A stretch of 64,000 bases of DNA from Vibrio neptunius (GCA_019339365.1 CP079860.1:1302001-1366000); one strand, 5' to 3'; counted from the stretch's first letter, positions 1-9,810 are shown. Made by a program: numbers and translations. The notes: generated by a model not told the origin, from the letters alone.

Positions 1-650
1 TTGAGCAATGTATAGTCGTGACTAAACCATTGCCAGTTTGCAACGGGTTTGGCACAACTGTTTACCACGACGGGTGGGGTAATAATGACCCGCTGAGTTA
101 TGTTGTCTAGCGTTAACCAGTGGCTATTTTTCGGTATCGCGACGACTAAATCGTAGTCATTGCCATTAAGCTTTAGTCGATAGATGCCTGCTTTAGGTTC
201 CTGAAGCATTTCTTTACTTTCGATCTCCTGATAGTTTGGCTGAGAGGAAAGTAAGCCCCGTAGCATGGCTTTCTTTTCGGGTGATATCAGCTCAACTTCT
301 AACGCTGAGTGGACATTTTCAGCGGATAACTTAACTTGAAATCCTTGTGAAGAAAGGCCAGAACGACGAACAAAGCTAAGGCTAAGATCGGCAGGTAACG
401 GTTTTGAATAGCTGACGAGTTGCCGCCCACATTGAGATCGCTGCATAATCTCCTGCTTTATGGGTAGCCAAAACTCACGGCTGATGCTTTGTTGATTGAG
501 TGCGAGATGCAGCTCTTGCCAAGCGAGTTGAGGTTGGCTTCTGAGCAGTGCTTCATAGGTTCGCGCGAGTGGCGTGTTGTCAAACCAGTTTGCGTAGACA
601 TTGGGTGGAGTGAACAAAATACACAACACATACAACAGTCGATAACTCAT
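1..650 (-). CDS. vxrC: VxrC-like DUF2861 protein, 3' end cut by window edge
   Basis: The minus strand is open from an ATG at 650 to the left edge, giving 216 codons with no stop. The start overlaps the stop of the response regulator gene upstream (ATGA arrangement), so the two are translationally coupled. The N-terminus is a signal peptide (MSYRLLYVLCILFTPPNVYA, then NWFDN), so the product is exported. The rest is soluble, with two cysteines visible (in the CGRQ and NSCAK contexts). I recognise it by position: in Vibrio the vxrAB kinase/regulator pair is followed by vxrC, a DUF2861-type protein of unknown biochemical role. The family call rests on synteny and general resemblance. The C-terminus lies outside the window. 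Confidence 0.7.
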   Translation of the reverse strand, partial: MSYRLLYVLCILFTPPNVYANWFDNTPLARTYEALLRSQPQLAWQELHLALNQQSISREFWLPIKQEIMQRSQCGRQLVSYSKPLPADLSLSFVRRSGLSSQGFQVKLSAENVHSALEVELISPEKKAMLRGLLSSQPNYQEIESKEMLQEPKAGIYRLKLNGNDYDLVVAIPKNSHWLTLDNITQRVIITPPVVVNSCAKPVANWQWFSHDYTLL

Positions 651-1297
651 GACGTCGCCTCATTGAGTCGATAGCCGACCCCACGGTGGGTTTCAATGTT
701 CAATACTGGCAGCTTTTGGCGCAGGCGGAGCACATGGTTATCTATGGTGCGAGTGCTAGGAAATGCTTGATATCCCCAAACTTTATTGAGCAGCTCATCT
801 CTGTGAAACACTCGCCCCTGATGTTGCACAAGTAAGACCAATAACTGAAATTCTTTCGGCTTCAAGGTAATAATTTGGTTGTTGAAGCTCGCTTCGCGTT
901 TGGCTACGTGGATTTCAATGCCACCATAACTCAGTGAACTATCTCCTAATGGTCTTAGGTGGCTTACTACTCGAGCTAACAACTCTTCATGAGAAAAGGG
1001 TTTAGTGACATAGTCTTTGGCACCTGCCATCAAGCCTTCTACTTTCTGTGACGTGTCTACTTTTGCAGTGAGGATAATGACGGGGAGTGCTTTTAACAGT
1101 AACCAGTGCGGCAAATGCCTTAAGCTGTCGCCGTCGCTCAGCTGCCTGTCGAGGATGACGAGATCCGCTTTAAACCATTGTTGCTCGACTCGATGAGACT
1201 CCTGCTCCCAGAGGCAGTGGTAGCCGTTTGATTCAAACAAAGACACCAGCCCTTGTCCAAGCAATAGGTCGTCTTCAATCAATAGTAGGGTTTTCAC
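647..1297 (-). CDS. vxrB: OmpR-family response regulator VxrB
   Basis: DNA-binding response regulator of 216 aa and partner of the kinase encoded just upstream. The receiver domain spans about residues 3-115, with the acidic pair in IEDD near residue 9, phosphoacceptor Asp50 (VILDRQLSDG) and the conserved Lys in VTKPF. A winged-helix effector domain follows from about 125 to 212 (LKPKEFQLL, STRTIDNHV, RGVGYRL). I chose the GTG at 1297 because it overlaps the kinase stop in a GTGA pattern and sits behind a GGAGT ribosome site; an upstream in-frame ATG at 1318 would add seven residues before the receiver fold. In V. cholerae the homologous VxrB (WigR) controls cell-wall, type VI secretion and biofilm genes. 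That role is inferred here by homology. Confidence 0.85.
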   Translation of the reverse strand: MKTLLLIEDDLLLGQGLVSLFESNGYHCLWEQESHRVEQQWFKADLVILDRQLSDGDSLRHLPHWLLLKALPVIILTAKVDTSQKVEGLMAGAKDYVTKPFSHEELLARVVSHLRPLGDSSLSYGGIEIHVAKREASFNNQIITLKPKEFQLLVLLVQHQGRVFHRDELLNKVWGYQAFPSTRTIDNHVLRLRQKLPVLNIETHRGVGYRLNEATS

Positions 1298-2679
1298 AAG
1301 GGTAACTCCAAAGTACAACGAGTAGGGCGACGCTGAATGCGTAACCTTCCACCCATTAATTTGATTAGATGTTCAACAATATTCAAACCTATTCCCATAT
1401 TTTCACCACTGGTGGGTTGCCTTGCTCGTGCGAGGAGTCGTCTCATCGGAGAAAGAAAGTCGCCCTGATCCATGACTTCAATCACCAAAGTGCGGCTCAG
1501 TATGACGTTAACCTGTATCTTGCCTTGCCCGTGTTGTTTGGCATTGTTGATTAGGTTATCCAAACAAATGGAAAGCCAATAGAAAGGCAAGGTTAACTCT
1601 CTGTCTTGGTTTAGCTGGTATTCTAGCTGGTGCTTTTCACAAATATGCTCAAGCCAATCCCCAACGTAAGCCGTTTGTTTCAGTAATTGTTCAGCACGTT
1701 GTGTGCTCAGGTAGACTTTACTGTTCTCCGTTAATTGCGCTAATCGTTGGTGATCGGACATTAAACGCCAAACGGCTTCCTGCGCACGTTTGGGTAAGTG
1801 ATCAAACTGATGACGAAACATTTCTACCGTCAACCCAAGGCTGGTGATTGGGGTACGCAATTCATGTGTGAGCAACTGCAATATGAAGCGTCTTTCACGA
1901 TTTTGTCGACGTTTGGCGTACAGTCCTCTTGCTGCTATCAAGAGTGTTAGCAAGGACAATCCAGCGACAAATAAGCGCAGCGCCAGAATGTTTTCCGGGA
2001 TCTCGCTGATACAAAGGTTGCTATAACGCAACGTACAGCTTGGGCCTGAAAGCGTCATATTGAGCTTGCGTGCCAGTGGTTGCCATGTTTGCGCTGGTAT
2101 GGACTTCCAGCCCTGCTCGCCACTTAGCCAAAGCCTATCCTTCTCCATCCAAGCTCGATAGCCATTTAGTAAGGCTTCTCGTCCTTTTCCTGAAAGTGGC
2201 GATAGGGCATGATGCAAAGGGTGTTGCACATTACCAATGGTCAGGAAGGGTAGCAGTTCCTCTTTTTCAGCATCGGGCCGCAGCGCAAGGTAGCGATCAG
2301 CAAAACTTCCGCCAGCGGGATGGCGCAGAGTTCGGTCGCTAAACCACCGTGGGTTGAGACTTTGACTGCGGCACATTGCCAATTCGAACTCAACCGCGTC
2401 TTTGAGATGTTCAGCCGTAGAGCCCTCTGAACGACAGGTCTGAGATACCTTATAAACCGTTTCAATCTCTGGCCAAGAATAATGCGCAAAATCTGGGTAG
2501 CGAGCACTTTCCTTGAGTAGTTCGACTGGAAAGCGACTAAGTTGCTGTTGACTTACCGATAAATCCGCCGATTGCCAGCTCTGTTGATAAAGTGATTGCC
2601 ATTTGTCTTGAACACTCTGTGCCTGAGAGCAGAGAGGAAATAGCATAACAAAACACATAGCCAGATAATATTGGCGCAT
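1294..2679 (-). CDS. vxrA: Sensor histidine kinase VxrA (DUF3404 sensor domain)
   Basis: Membrane histidine kinase of 461 aa. It has a signal peptide (about 1-20), a periplasmic DUF3404-type sensor domain (about 21-228) containing four cysteines (residues 82, 103, 215, 223), one membrane span (about 231-251), then HisKA with His272 in LLTHELRTPITSLGL and a HATPase domain (N-box LDNLINNAKQHG, G2 motif GENMGIGLNIVEHL). The G1 box is degenerate (VMDQGDF where DxGxG is usual). A DUF3404 sensor beside an OmpR regulator and a DUF2861-like gene is the Vibrio vxr (wigKR) arrangement, which senses envelope damage in V. cholerae. It is the first gene of a tightly overlapping operon running leftward. 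Confidence 0.85.
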   Translation of the reverse strand: MRQYYLAMCFVMLFPLCSQAQSVQDKWQSLYQQSWQSADLSVSQQQLSRFPVELLKESARYPDFAHYSWPEIETVYKVSQTCRSEGSTAEHLKDAVEFELAMCRSQSLNPRWFSDRTLRHPAGGSFADRYLALRPDAEKEELLPFLTIGNVQHPLHHALSPLSGKGREALLNGYRAWMEKDRLWLSGEQGWKSIPAQTWQPLARKLNMTLSGPSCTLRYSNLCISEIPENILALRLFVAGLSLLTLLIAARGLYAKRRQNRERRFILQLLTHELRTPITSLGLTVEMFRHQFDHLPKRAQEAVWRLMSDHQRLAQLTENSKVYLSTQRAEQLLKQTAYVGDWLEHICEKHQLEYQLNQDRELTLPFYWLSICLDNLINNAKQHGQGKIQVNVILSRTLVIEVMDQGDFLSPMRRLLARARQPTSGENMGIGLNIVEHLIKLMGGRLRIQRRPTRCTLELPL

Positions 2680-2856
2680 TGGTGGACTCGTGTTGGCGTT
2701 GGATTCTCTGAAATTCTAGCGGTTTTTCAGTAGAGTTTGTAACCCCTATGTCAACACTGTTGATCGAAAGTGAGGTGACTTTACTTAACAAAGGTTAATG
2801 ATTGTTGATGACATGAGCATTAATCTTGAGCTCTGCAAAAAACAAGGAGAAGTAGA

Positions 2857-3399
2857 ATGTTTGAGTGGCGAGTCAAAACTTTTTCAGAGTTATCGGTATA
2901 CGAACTGTATGAATGTTTACGCTTGCGAGTAGATGTGTTTATCGTCGAACAGCAGGCACCTTATCGTGATTTGGACGGCAAGGATGTTGACCCGGAAACT
3001 CGGCATGTTATGGGGTTCGATGGTGATAAACTGGTAGCCTATAGCCGATTGATGGCTCAAGGACTGGGCTACCCCCCAGAGGTGCAACAGTTTATTGAGG
3101 CCAACGATAAGGACGTGTGTATCGGTCGTGTCATCATTGCGAAAAGTCACCGCGGAAAGGGTATCGGGCACGATCTCATGGCATTGAGTTTTAGGACGAT
3201 CCGAGAAATTTATCCCCAAGATTCGATTTTTATATCTTCTCAGGAACACCTCAAAGACTACTATGGCGCTTATGGCTTTAAAGTCTTCACCGATCGCTAC
3301 GATGAAGATGGATGTACCATGTTGGGACTCCGTTTTGTGCCGTCCATTAAAGGTGACACTGAACCTCTTAACCTCGCAGTTTCTGCGAGTCCCAATTGA
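2857..3399 (+). CDS. ElaA-type GNAT N-acetyltransferase
   Basis: Protein of 180 aa in the GNAT superfamily, closest in pattern to ElaA: LYECLRLRVDVFIVEQQAPYRDLDG near the N-terminus, then KLVAYSRLM, the acetyl-CoA loop IGRVIIAKSHRGKGIGHDLM, and a late QEHLKDYYGAYGF helix. The substrate is unknown. An AAGGAG ribosome site precedes the ATG. The protein is about 25 residues longer than a typical ElaA at the C-terminus, and that tail runs convergently into the end of the downstream HAD gene, so the two 3' ends overlap by about 32 bp. Confidence 0.8.
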   Translation: MFEWRVKTFSELSVYELYECLRLRVDVFIVEQQAPYRDLDGKDVDPETRHVMGFDGDKLVAYSRLMAQGLGYPPEVQQFIEANDKDVCIGRVIIAKSHRGKGIGHDLMALSFRTIREIYPQDSIFISSQEHLKDYYGAYGFKVFTDRYDEDGCTMLGLRFVPSIKGDTEPLNLAVSASPN

Positions 3400-4045
3400 G
3401 CACTCTCCAGTTAGGGCGTTTGGCAATGGCTCTCAACTGAGGACATGGGTTAACCAAGTTAACGAAATCAGCGCGTTCGCACAAAGGCAGATCGTTGATT
3501 GAGTCGGTAAAAAAAATGAATGTCTGAGTAGTGAGTGGTTTGCTGTGAAAGCCATTGCTCCAGCCTAGTGACTTTGCCTTGCCGGTAACTTGCCACTCCC
3601 GCCACTTTCGCAGTGTAACGGTTATTGTGAGTGACCAAGTCGATCCCCATTGAATGGTTGACCCCCAAACGTTTTGCTACCGCGTCTACAATGAAACTCA
3701 CGGTAGCGGAGATGATCAGGGTCTGTTTTCCTTGTTGATGTAGCTCGTTTAACAAGGAAATAGACTGGGAAATTGCGTGGGTGCAATCCACTTATCGACA
3801 CATTCTTCAACCAGTGATTCCACCTCTTGTATTGGTAAGTCCGCTATCGGAAGCATAGCGAATTGGAGATACTCATCCATGTTCAATTTTCCCTGTGAAT
3901 ATAACTGCATTAGGCGTCGATCTTCTTCTAGAAAATTGCTTGTCTTAACGATACCTTTTTCCACCAGAAACTCATTCCATAGCATGGCACTGTCAGCATG
4001 GATTAATGTTTCGTCAAGGTCGAAAACGTAGAGGGAATTAGACAT
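3368..4045 (-). pseudogene. HAD-IB family phosphatase, two compensating frameshifts
   Basis: SerB-like HAD hydrolase, read leftward from the ATG at 4045. Motif I is FDLDETLIH, motif II is LIISAT, and motif III/IV reads FFTDSINDLPLCERADFV once corrected. As given, the frame breaks twice. At 3767-3769 the coding strand has CCC where CCCC gives IAPTQFPQSISLLNEL. At 3509-3516 it has eight T where seven give the DSIND motif and a tail ending in WDSQKLRG. The two indels cancel, so the footprint equals an intact gene of 225 aa. Both lie in mononucleotide runs, which points to sequencing error. If real, the gene is dead. Substrate unknown; phosphoserine or a similar small phosphomonoester is possible. 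Confidence 0.8.
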
Positions 4046-4115
4046 GATGGACTCTCGCTGATTAAGTATGGCAGGCAGGGCAGATTAGCGAACAAGTATG
4101 ACAGTTTGTTTTCAC

Positions 4116-4900
4116 TTACCGTTGAACTTGTTGGACAGGTTTTTCAGGGAGCGAAATTTGATTGTCGACACTGATGATTTTCTGATATTCACCAGATTCG
4201 AACAGTTCCTGAATGCCTAATTTCAGGGCTCTCTTCAGTTTTTGATTGCGGTTTGGGTTGTGTTTGGAAAACATCACAAACATGTCTTTTTCGATGATCG
4301 CTTTTGGGTGGACTCGTATCTGTCCAATTTGGATGGCCGTAAGCAAGGTTCCCATCATGTAGTACCCCCGTTCAATGGCCGCGGGGTAAGCATCGAGTCG
4401 GTGTTTGGCTAACTTAATAAAATTGCTTTGATCCTCATTGGCTATTTCCAGTTTGACCCCGTGGGAATTCATCAAACGGGTGACTTCATACGCCTGCGTC
4501 GCGCCGATACGGAAGTTATTCAAATCCGACATATCCTGCCAGTCGAAGTGACTTTTGCTATGGTAAAAAACACAACTTTCTGAGTGAAGAGCGGCTCTGA
4601 AAATTCAAAAATTGAAGTGCGTTGATCATTTTTGAACCAAGGGAAAGTACCGTCAAACTTGCCAGTCTCAGCATATCGATACGCTCTGCTCCAAGGGTGA
4701 TACTTAATGTCGACTGTGTAGCCTTGAGTTGCATAGGCAGCGGTAACGAGATTTTCTGCTATTTTGTATTCGGGATTATTCTGGCTACTCGTGTAAGGTT
4801 CCCAGTCTCCGACAACAAATGTCACGGTGCGTTCATTGCTCTGAGCGAGACACAGTGATGAGTGTATAATCAACAACACTGATGTGAAAAGTCTACTCAT
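4116..4900 (-). pseudogene. Periplasmic solute-binding protein (SBP_bac_3), one frameshift
   Basis: Family 3 extracellular solute-binding protein without transporter genes beside it. It starts at ATG 4900 behind AGAGGG, with a signal peptide ending near SSLCLAQ. The mature start TVTFVVGDWEPYTSS and the core WSRAYRYAETGKFDGTFPW are typical of the small orphan binding proteins common in Vibrio and Shewanella. The frame is lost at the A run 4565-4570: six T on the coding strand where seven give VVFFYHSKSHFDWQDM, continuing into the second half, which ends at 4116. Corrected length is 261 aa. It probably binds an amino acid or similar small solute and may serve sensing or scavenging; the ligand is not deducible. 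Confidence 0.78.
4565..4570. other. Homopolymer indel site in solute-binding gene
   Basis: Run of six A (T on the coding strand). One more base rejoins the two halves of the binding protein. Confidence 0.7.
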
Positions 4901-5064
4901 ACTTTGCCCTCTTATATGCCCTATCTTCAAATCTAGATGACAATTTAAGTAATAAGTAGTTTGACTGACAAAGATTAATGAATGGGCGTTTGTTTTAGTG
5001 ACCTCTTAGCCAAGTTAGCCTTGTTGAAAAAGCATTCCGACTCTGTCACCTTGGCGGTCGTACA

Positions 5065-6991
5065 TTATTTGGTGGAGGCTGGCGCGCCATTGGCCACTTT
5101 CGCTTTGTTTTGTGCGCTTTGATAGGCGGGAACATAGTTAATGAGTGCTTGTTCTATTTCCTTTGGTTTTATCGGCTTGGATAAGAAACCATTCATGCCA
5201 ATTTCAAAACAACGTTCTCGTTCTTCTTTGATCACGTTGGCAGTCACGGCGATAATGGGCACATAAGCGGCCCAACCTTCGAGTTGGCGTATCTTTTGTG
5301 TCGCTTCGTAGCCGTCCATAACCGGCATGTGACAATCCATTAAAATGGCATCCACTTTATTGTGTTGACAGTATTCCCATGCTTCTTGGCCATTCTCGGC
5401 TATATCAACTTCAAGTCCGAGCAGATTCAGCATTACTTGTATCACTTGTTGGTTAACTCGTGTGTCTTCGACGACTAACACTTTGAGACCAGTGGTGTAT
5501 TTCGGTGCCAGCTTTTTCATCTGAGTAGTTGAAGAGGCCGGAAACTCAACCAAGTTGGGCGAAGGTGGAGTGCACGCGCTTGGCCCTAACGCGGCTCGAA
5601 CTATTGGTATCGAGAAGTAGAAGCTGCTGCCGAGGTTAACTTCGCTAGTTACTTCAAGCGTCCCCCCATCATTTGAACGATTTTCTGGCTGATTGCTAGC
5701 CCTAGACCTGTTCCTCCGTACTGTCGTGTGATACTGCTATCAGCTTGCTGAAATTTGTTAAAGATTGAGCCCAATTTATCTTTTGCAATGCCTATCCCCG
5801 TATCTTTGACTTCAAACTGTAGCTGCTGACAGGACTCACTCTCCAACATCTTTAAATTGAGTTCGACGTAACCCCTTTGGGTGAATTTAAGCGCGTTCCC
5901 GATAAGATTGTTGATGACCTGTTTGAGACGTATTGAATCGGCTTCAATTTTCTGAGGTACAGCCGGATCGATGTTGCAATCGAAGAACAACTCTTTCTGT
6001 TTGGCTCTAATACTGTACTCGTTGGCTTGCTGTTGTATCAGTAGCTTTAAGTCGAATTCAGTCGGGTCTAATTCAAAGTGGCCGGCTTCTATTTTAGAAA
6101 AATCGAGGATGTCATTGATGATATCGAGTAGGGTATGAGAAGAGGTGAGTAGAATGTCGACATAATTGCGCTGTACTTCGTTGGGTTTGGTTTCTTTCAG
6201 CAGCTCTGCCACACCAACGATGCCATTCATTGGGGTTCGTATTTCATGGCTCATGTTGGCTAAAAACTCACTCTTCTTTATATTGGCGATTTCCGCTTTT
6301 TGTTTGCAATCGGTAATCTTTTGGTAGTTGTCCTGCAGTTGTTCAACACAATGGTTATAATCTTCGATGAGTAAGCTGATTTCATCACCAAACATCCGCT
6401 TGGGGGCGTTAACTTACTTGGAGTGGGTCCATCGTCAAAGTCCGCCATGGCGGAAGAGAGGTTAGCAATGGGTTTTGTAATAAGCCTGAGGGTAATCCAA
6501 ATTAAGCTGGCAGCAACGATAAGGGTTTGGGTAAAAGTTAAGGAAAGAACAATCCAAAATTTTTGCCAAAGTAGCTCATAGCGGGGACCAAGATCCGTTT
6601 CTATTTTCAGTTGACCGAGTGTGAAGCTCTTGTTGCCCTGCTGATAGGTGAGATCCCAAGTATTGGTTATCTTTTGGCCTTTTGTTGGTGTGCCAAGTTC
6701 AATGATAGACTGACTGCTATCGATAATGGTGAGTCGGTCTACCCAAGGTAATAGAAATATCCCCTTCGCTTGGGTCAATAGCTGCTTTTGATCTTCCATC
6801 CACAGGCTATTCTGTAAACTGACCACATAGTTGTCCTCGACCTGCAACATCTGCTTATCGAGGTTCTCTTGCTGCGTTCGGTAATCGACGTAGAAACTCG
6901 TGCCCGCTATAGCAAAAGCCAGAGCCGTGCTGACGAAAAAGGTGACAATGACAAGCTTCTTGTCGATGCCAAGTTGACGTTGTTTTCTCAT
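5065..6991 (-). pseudogene. Hybrid sensor histidine kinase/response regulator, two frameshifts
   Basis: Corrected, this is one 642-aa hybrid kinase starting at ATG 6991 (MRKQRQLG). It has TM1 (about 11-35), a periplasmic sensor loop, TM2 (WIVLSLTFTQTLIVAASLIW), a HAMP-like linker, HisKA with [18 protein letters not shown], HATPase boxes (NLIGNALKFT, DTGIGI, GGTGLGLAI), then a receiver domain (VLVVEDTRVN, MDCHMPVMDGYEAT, FLSKPI). The given sequence breaks at 6402-6406 (five C on the coding strand where six give LTPPKRMFGDE) and at 5662-5667 (six G where seven give QMMGGTLEVTSEVNLGSSFYF). Both are homopolymer shortfalls. No Hpt domain is encoded here, so a separate phosphotransfer protein would be needed. 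The neighbouring binding protein might supply a signal, but that is only proximity. Confidence 0.82.
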
Positions 6992-7291
6992 AGCAAATTT
7001 TTTATGTGTATCATTGCTTACTAATAGCCTAGTTGGCATTGTGGTTTTAGGGAAACTATTTTGAACACCAAGTCACTATCCATTTCAGTTTTTCTCGGAG
7101 AAGTGCGAGGTGAAAATCACATCGACACAATGAAGGAATACGGCAAAGAGGCTTTTTTGATGTTTGTGTTTTCTACTGAGTGTCACTGACATCAGGTTTG
7201 CTGCCTGAATGATGGGCTGAAGCAATAAAAAACACCATTGAGTGAATCATGGTACATACTTAAATAAAGCTCCACTTTAAAAGGACTTACA

Positions 7292-8224
7292 GTGAGGCGT
7301 TGGAAAATCTGGTTGATTGTTTACAGCCCAGCTTTGTTGTGGGCGGGTCTGTCGTTAAAAGAGGCGAATTGGTGGGTAGAAAACCTGGTCGCTTACCCAA
7401 GTCTGTTTTTAATCGTCTATCTATTGTTTGCACTGATTCTCGCATTAAGAATGAAGTGGGCGCCAAGTGCGATATGTATTGTACTGGCGGGAGCATTTGC
7501 CTTGATGGCGCCAAAGTCCAATCAAACGCTAGTTGCACGCTGCACGAATTCCGTCTCAGTAGTACAGTTTAACCTCTACTATGAAAACCCTGACGTTAAC
7601 GCATTTATTAACTATTTACTCACCAAACCTGCTGATTTAGTTGTGATGCAAGAAGTTGCACCAGACATTGGTGATAAGTTGCAAATGCTTAATGATGTTT
7701 ATCCTTATTTTTATGGAGGGCAAAAAGGGGTAGGTTACCCTTCAAGTCAGATGATACTGAGTGTTTCCCCGTTAAAAAATATGTCAGTGTTTACAACGCC
7801 GGATCAACAAAACATCATTCGTGGAACTTGGTATCCTCACAATCAAAGCGCGATGACGCTCATTGTGGCCCATCCCACTTCACCGAGGAACAAAGAGTTG
7901 TGGTATCGGCGAAATGCTCTGATCAGGACTATTGAATCCTTGGTCGAACTCTACCCCAGCGATGAGGTCATGATATTGGGGGACTTTAACCTCTCTGCGG
8001 TCAGCTTACGTTTTGCAAAACTGTTCCCGACTTTTCAGAAAGCTCCGGTGGCAAGTTGGCCAAATTGGTCAGAGGCGTTTAATACGCCTCCAGTCTCGAT
8101 GATCGCCATTGATCACTTGTGGCTACAGTCTATGAATTCAGGCAGAAAGATTTGCCAGCGTCAAAGTTCACCTCATCCTACTGGCTCAGACCATTTTCTA
8201 ATCAAAACCGAGATTGGTTATTGA
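7292..8224 (+). CDS. Endonuclease/exonuclease/phosphatase family protein with N-terminal membrane anchor
   Basis: Protein of 310 aa starting with GTG behind AAGGACTT. Residues 5-25 and about 33-70 form two to three hydrophobic spans, then an EEP-fold domain from about 85 to the end: VVQFNLYYENP (Asn site), DLVVMQEVAP (catalytic Glu), IVAHPTSP, VMILGDFNLS (Asp/Asn) and TGSDHFLI (Asp-His). All catalytic positions of the Mg-dependent EEP superfamily are present, so an active phosphodiesterase or nuclease facing the periplasm is plausible. This topology (anchor then EEP) is common in proteobacterial proteins of unknown substrate. It is monocistronic and divergent from the hybrid kinase. Confidence 0.78.
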   Translation: MRRWKIWLIVYSPALLWAGLSLKEANWWVENLVAYPSLFLIVYLLFALILALRMKWAPSAICIVLAGAFALMAPKSNQTLVARCTNSVSVVQFNLYYENPDVNAFINYLLTKPADLVVMQEVAPDIGDKLQMLNDVYPYFYGGQKGVGYPSSQMILSVSPLKNMSVFTTPDQQNIIRGTWYPHNQSAMTLIVAHPTSPRNKELWYRRNALIRTIESLVELYPSDEVMILGDFNLSAVSLRFAKLFPTFQKAPVASWPNWSEAFNTPPVSMIAIDHLWLQSMNSGRKICQRQSSPHPTGSDHFLIKTEIGY

Positions 8225-8303
8225 TTATTATTCTCAACTTGTTGTGTGAAGGTTTTAGCTAGGTTACCCTCCGATTAACTTAATCAGCCTTTGGATGGTA
8301 ACT

Positions 8304-8672
8304 ATGGCAAATTTGGCGATTACGGAAATGAAATCCTTTATTCCCAGCAAAGATTTTGAAGTTTCGCAACGATTTTATCAGGCGTTGGGCTTTGAGGTTG
8401 CTTCAGTCTTCGGTGACGTTGCTTACATGCGAAAAGATCACACCGCTTTTCTGCTGCAGAACTACTATCAAGTTGAACACGCACAAAACACCATGATGCA
8501 TTTACTGGTAGAGGATGCGATGGGTTGGTTGGAGCATGTTAAGGCGTCCGGTGTCGAAAAGGACTTTGAGTGCAAAGTGACTGAGTTGATTGAACAACCG
8601 TGGGGCATGTTGGAGTTTTGTTTGATCGATCCTTCTGGCGTGCTGTGGCGAATCGCGCAAAACATCCGCTAA
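8304..8672 (+). CDS. VOC (glyoxalase/bleomycin-resistance fold) family protein
   Basis: Small single-domain protein of 122 aa: EMKSFIPSKDFEVSQRFYQALGFEV at the start of the first beta-alpha-beta-beta-beta module and GMLEFCLIDPSGVLWRIAQ at the end of the second. Metal ligands are not obvious from the N-terminal half, so enzymatic activity is uncertain. I prefer the ATG at 8304 because a GGATGG element lies about 5 nt upstream; the ATG at 8295 would add three residues. It is followed by a strong bidirectional terminator shared with the ABC operon. Confidence 0.72.
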   Translation: MANLAITEMKSFIPSKDFEVSQRFYQALGFEVASVFGDVAYMRKDHTAFLLQNYYQVEHAQNTMMHLLVEDAMGWLEHVKASGVEKDFECKVTELIEQPWGMLEFCLIDPSGVLWRIAQNIR

Positions 8673-8680
8673 TGTAAAAA

Positions 8681-8702
8681 CGCCCCTCATTCTAGAGGGG
8701 CG
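8681..8702. terminator. Bidirectional intrinsic terminator
   Basis: Perfect 8-bp stem CGCCCCTC/GAGGGGCG with a 6-nt loop, flanked by an A run on the left, between two convergent genes. Confidence 0.8.
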
Positions 8703-8709
8703 TGTGCCT

Positions 8710-9810
8710 TTAATCCAACGACTTCTTGAACCTTGTCGAGGCGATCAATAGGCCAATCACAGTAAAGCAGGCCAGCCATAATGTGTCGTGCCACATACCA
8801 CTGAGATCTGAGCCGCGAAGCACAATACCGCGAATTAGGCGCATAAAGTGTGTGGCGGGTAAAGCTTCAGAAATCCATTGAGCCGCATTAGGCATTGCTT
8901 CATACGGGAACATAAAGCCTGACAATAATATCGAAGGCAGCAAAATAAAGACGGTCATCTGCATGGCTTGAAGCTGTGTGGACGCTACGGTCGAGATCAC
9001 TAAACCAAGAGTAAGGCTTGCGGAGATAAACAACAGCGTCCCTAGAAGGATCTGGCTAATAGCTCCGTTAATCGGTACATCAAAAATGAAGTGACCTAGT
9101 CCCAGAATAATGAACACTTGAATCAGGCCGACAAAAATATACGGGACGATTTTAGCGACCATCAGTTCGAAAGAGTGGATTGGTGTAGTGATTAACAATT
9201 CCAGATTGCCACGCTCTCTTTCTCTTACAATGGCTGCACTGGTGAACAGAATCATCGTCATTGTTAGGATGACACCAAGCAAACCCGGCACAATATTCAC
9301 CGCAGAACGACGACTTGGGTTGTAGAACAAAGCGACTTCAAAGGTCTTTTGTTGTTCTGGGCGGATGTCAAAATCAAAGTCCGTTAATGGCATATTCTGC
9401 AATGCCAAAATCGCAGAGCTGATCATGGTGTCGGAACCATCAACCACCCATTGCCCCAGCACTCGACCTTGAGTCATTCTTTGCGTGAGGTCAGATGGAA
9501 TGATTAGAGCAGCACGTATTTCACCGTTCTGAATGGCTTGTTCTGCCTGTTCCGCGGTCGGGTATGTAGCTTTGACGTCAACCACCTGAGTGACCTTAAC
9601 GGATTCTGTTATGACGCGTCCGGCAGTGCTCTGACTTTGGTCTACGACACCAATAGGAATATTTCGTACATCGGTGTTAATCGCAAAACCAAATAGCAGC
9701 AGTTGAATCAGGGGAATCATCACAACCATGCCAAAGGTGATGCGGTCACGGGAAAGCTGACGGATTTCTTTAAACATGATCGCCTTCATGCGAGCGATTG
9801 ACTGGATCAT
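8710..9810 (-). CDS. ABC-2 type export permease
   Basis: Permease of 366 aa: an N-terminal span (TFGMVVMIPLIQLLLFGFAI), a large periplasmic loop (about 45-170), then five clustered spans (about 175-360) including LLGVILTMTMILFTSAAIV and the conserved RERERGNLELLITTP loop that contacts the ATPase. The architecture matches YbhS/YbhR/YhhJ-type components of tripartite exporters. The start overlaps the ATPase stop by 4 bp (ATGA). Only one permease gene is present, so it likely works as a homodimer with the ATPase and the HlyD-type lipoprotein. Substrate unknown; drugs or hydrophobic cations are possible by analogy. Confidence 0.85.
   Translation of the reverse strand: MIQSIARMKAIMFKEIRQLSRDRITFGMVVMIPLIQLLLFGFAINTDVRNIPIGVVDQSQSTAGRVITESVKVTQVVDVKATYPTAEQAEQAIQNGEIRAALIIPSDLTQRMTQGRVLGQWVVDGSDTMISSAILALQNMPLTDFDFDIRPEQQKTFEVALFYNPSRRSAVNIVPGLLGVILTMTMILFTSAAIVRERERGNLELLITTPIHSFELMVAKIVPYIFVGLIQVFIILGLGHFIFDVPINGAISQILLGTLLFISASLTLGLVISTVASTQLQAMQMTVFILLPSILLSGFMFPYEAMPNAAQWISEALPATHFMRLIRGIVLRGSDLSGMWHDTLWLACFTVIGLLIASTRFKKSLD

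Noticed and set aside
2070..2342. Plus-strand frames opposite vxrA
   Set aside because: Shadow frames of the kinase on the other strand.
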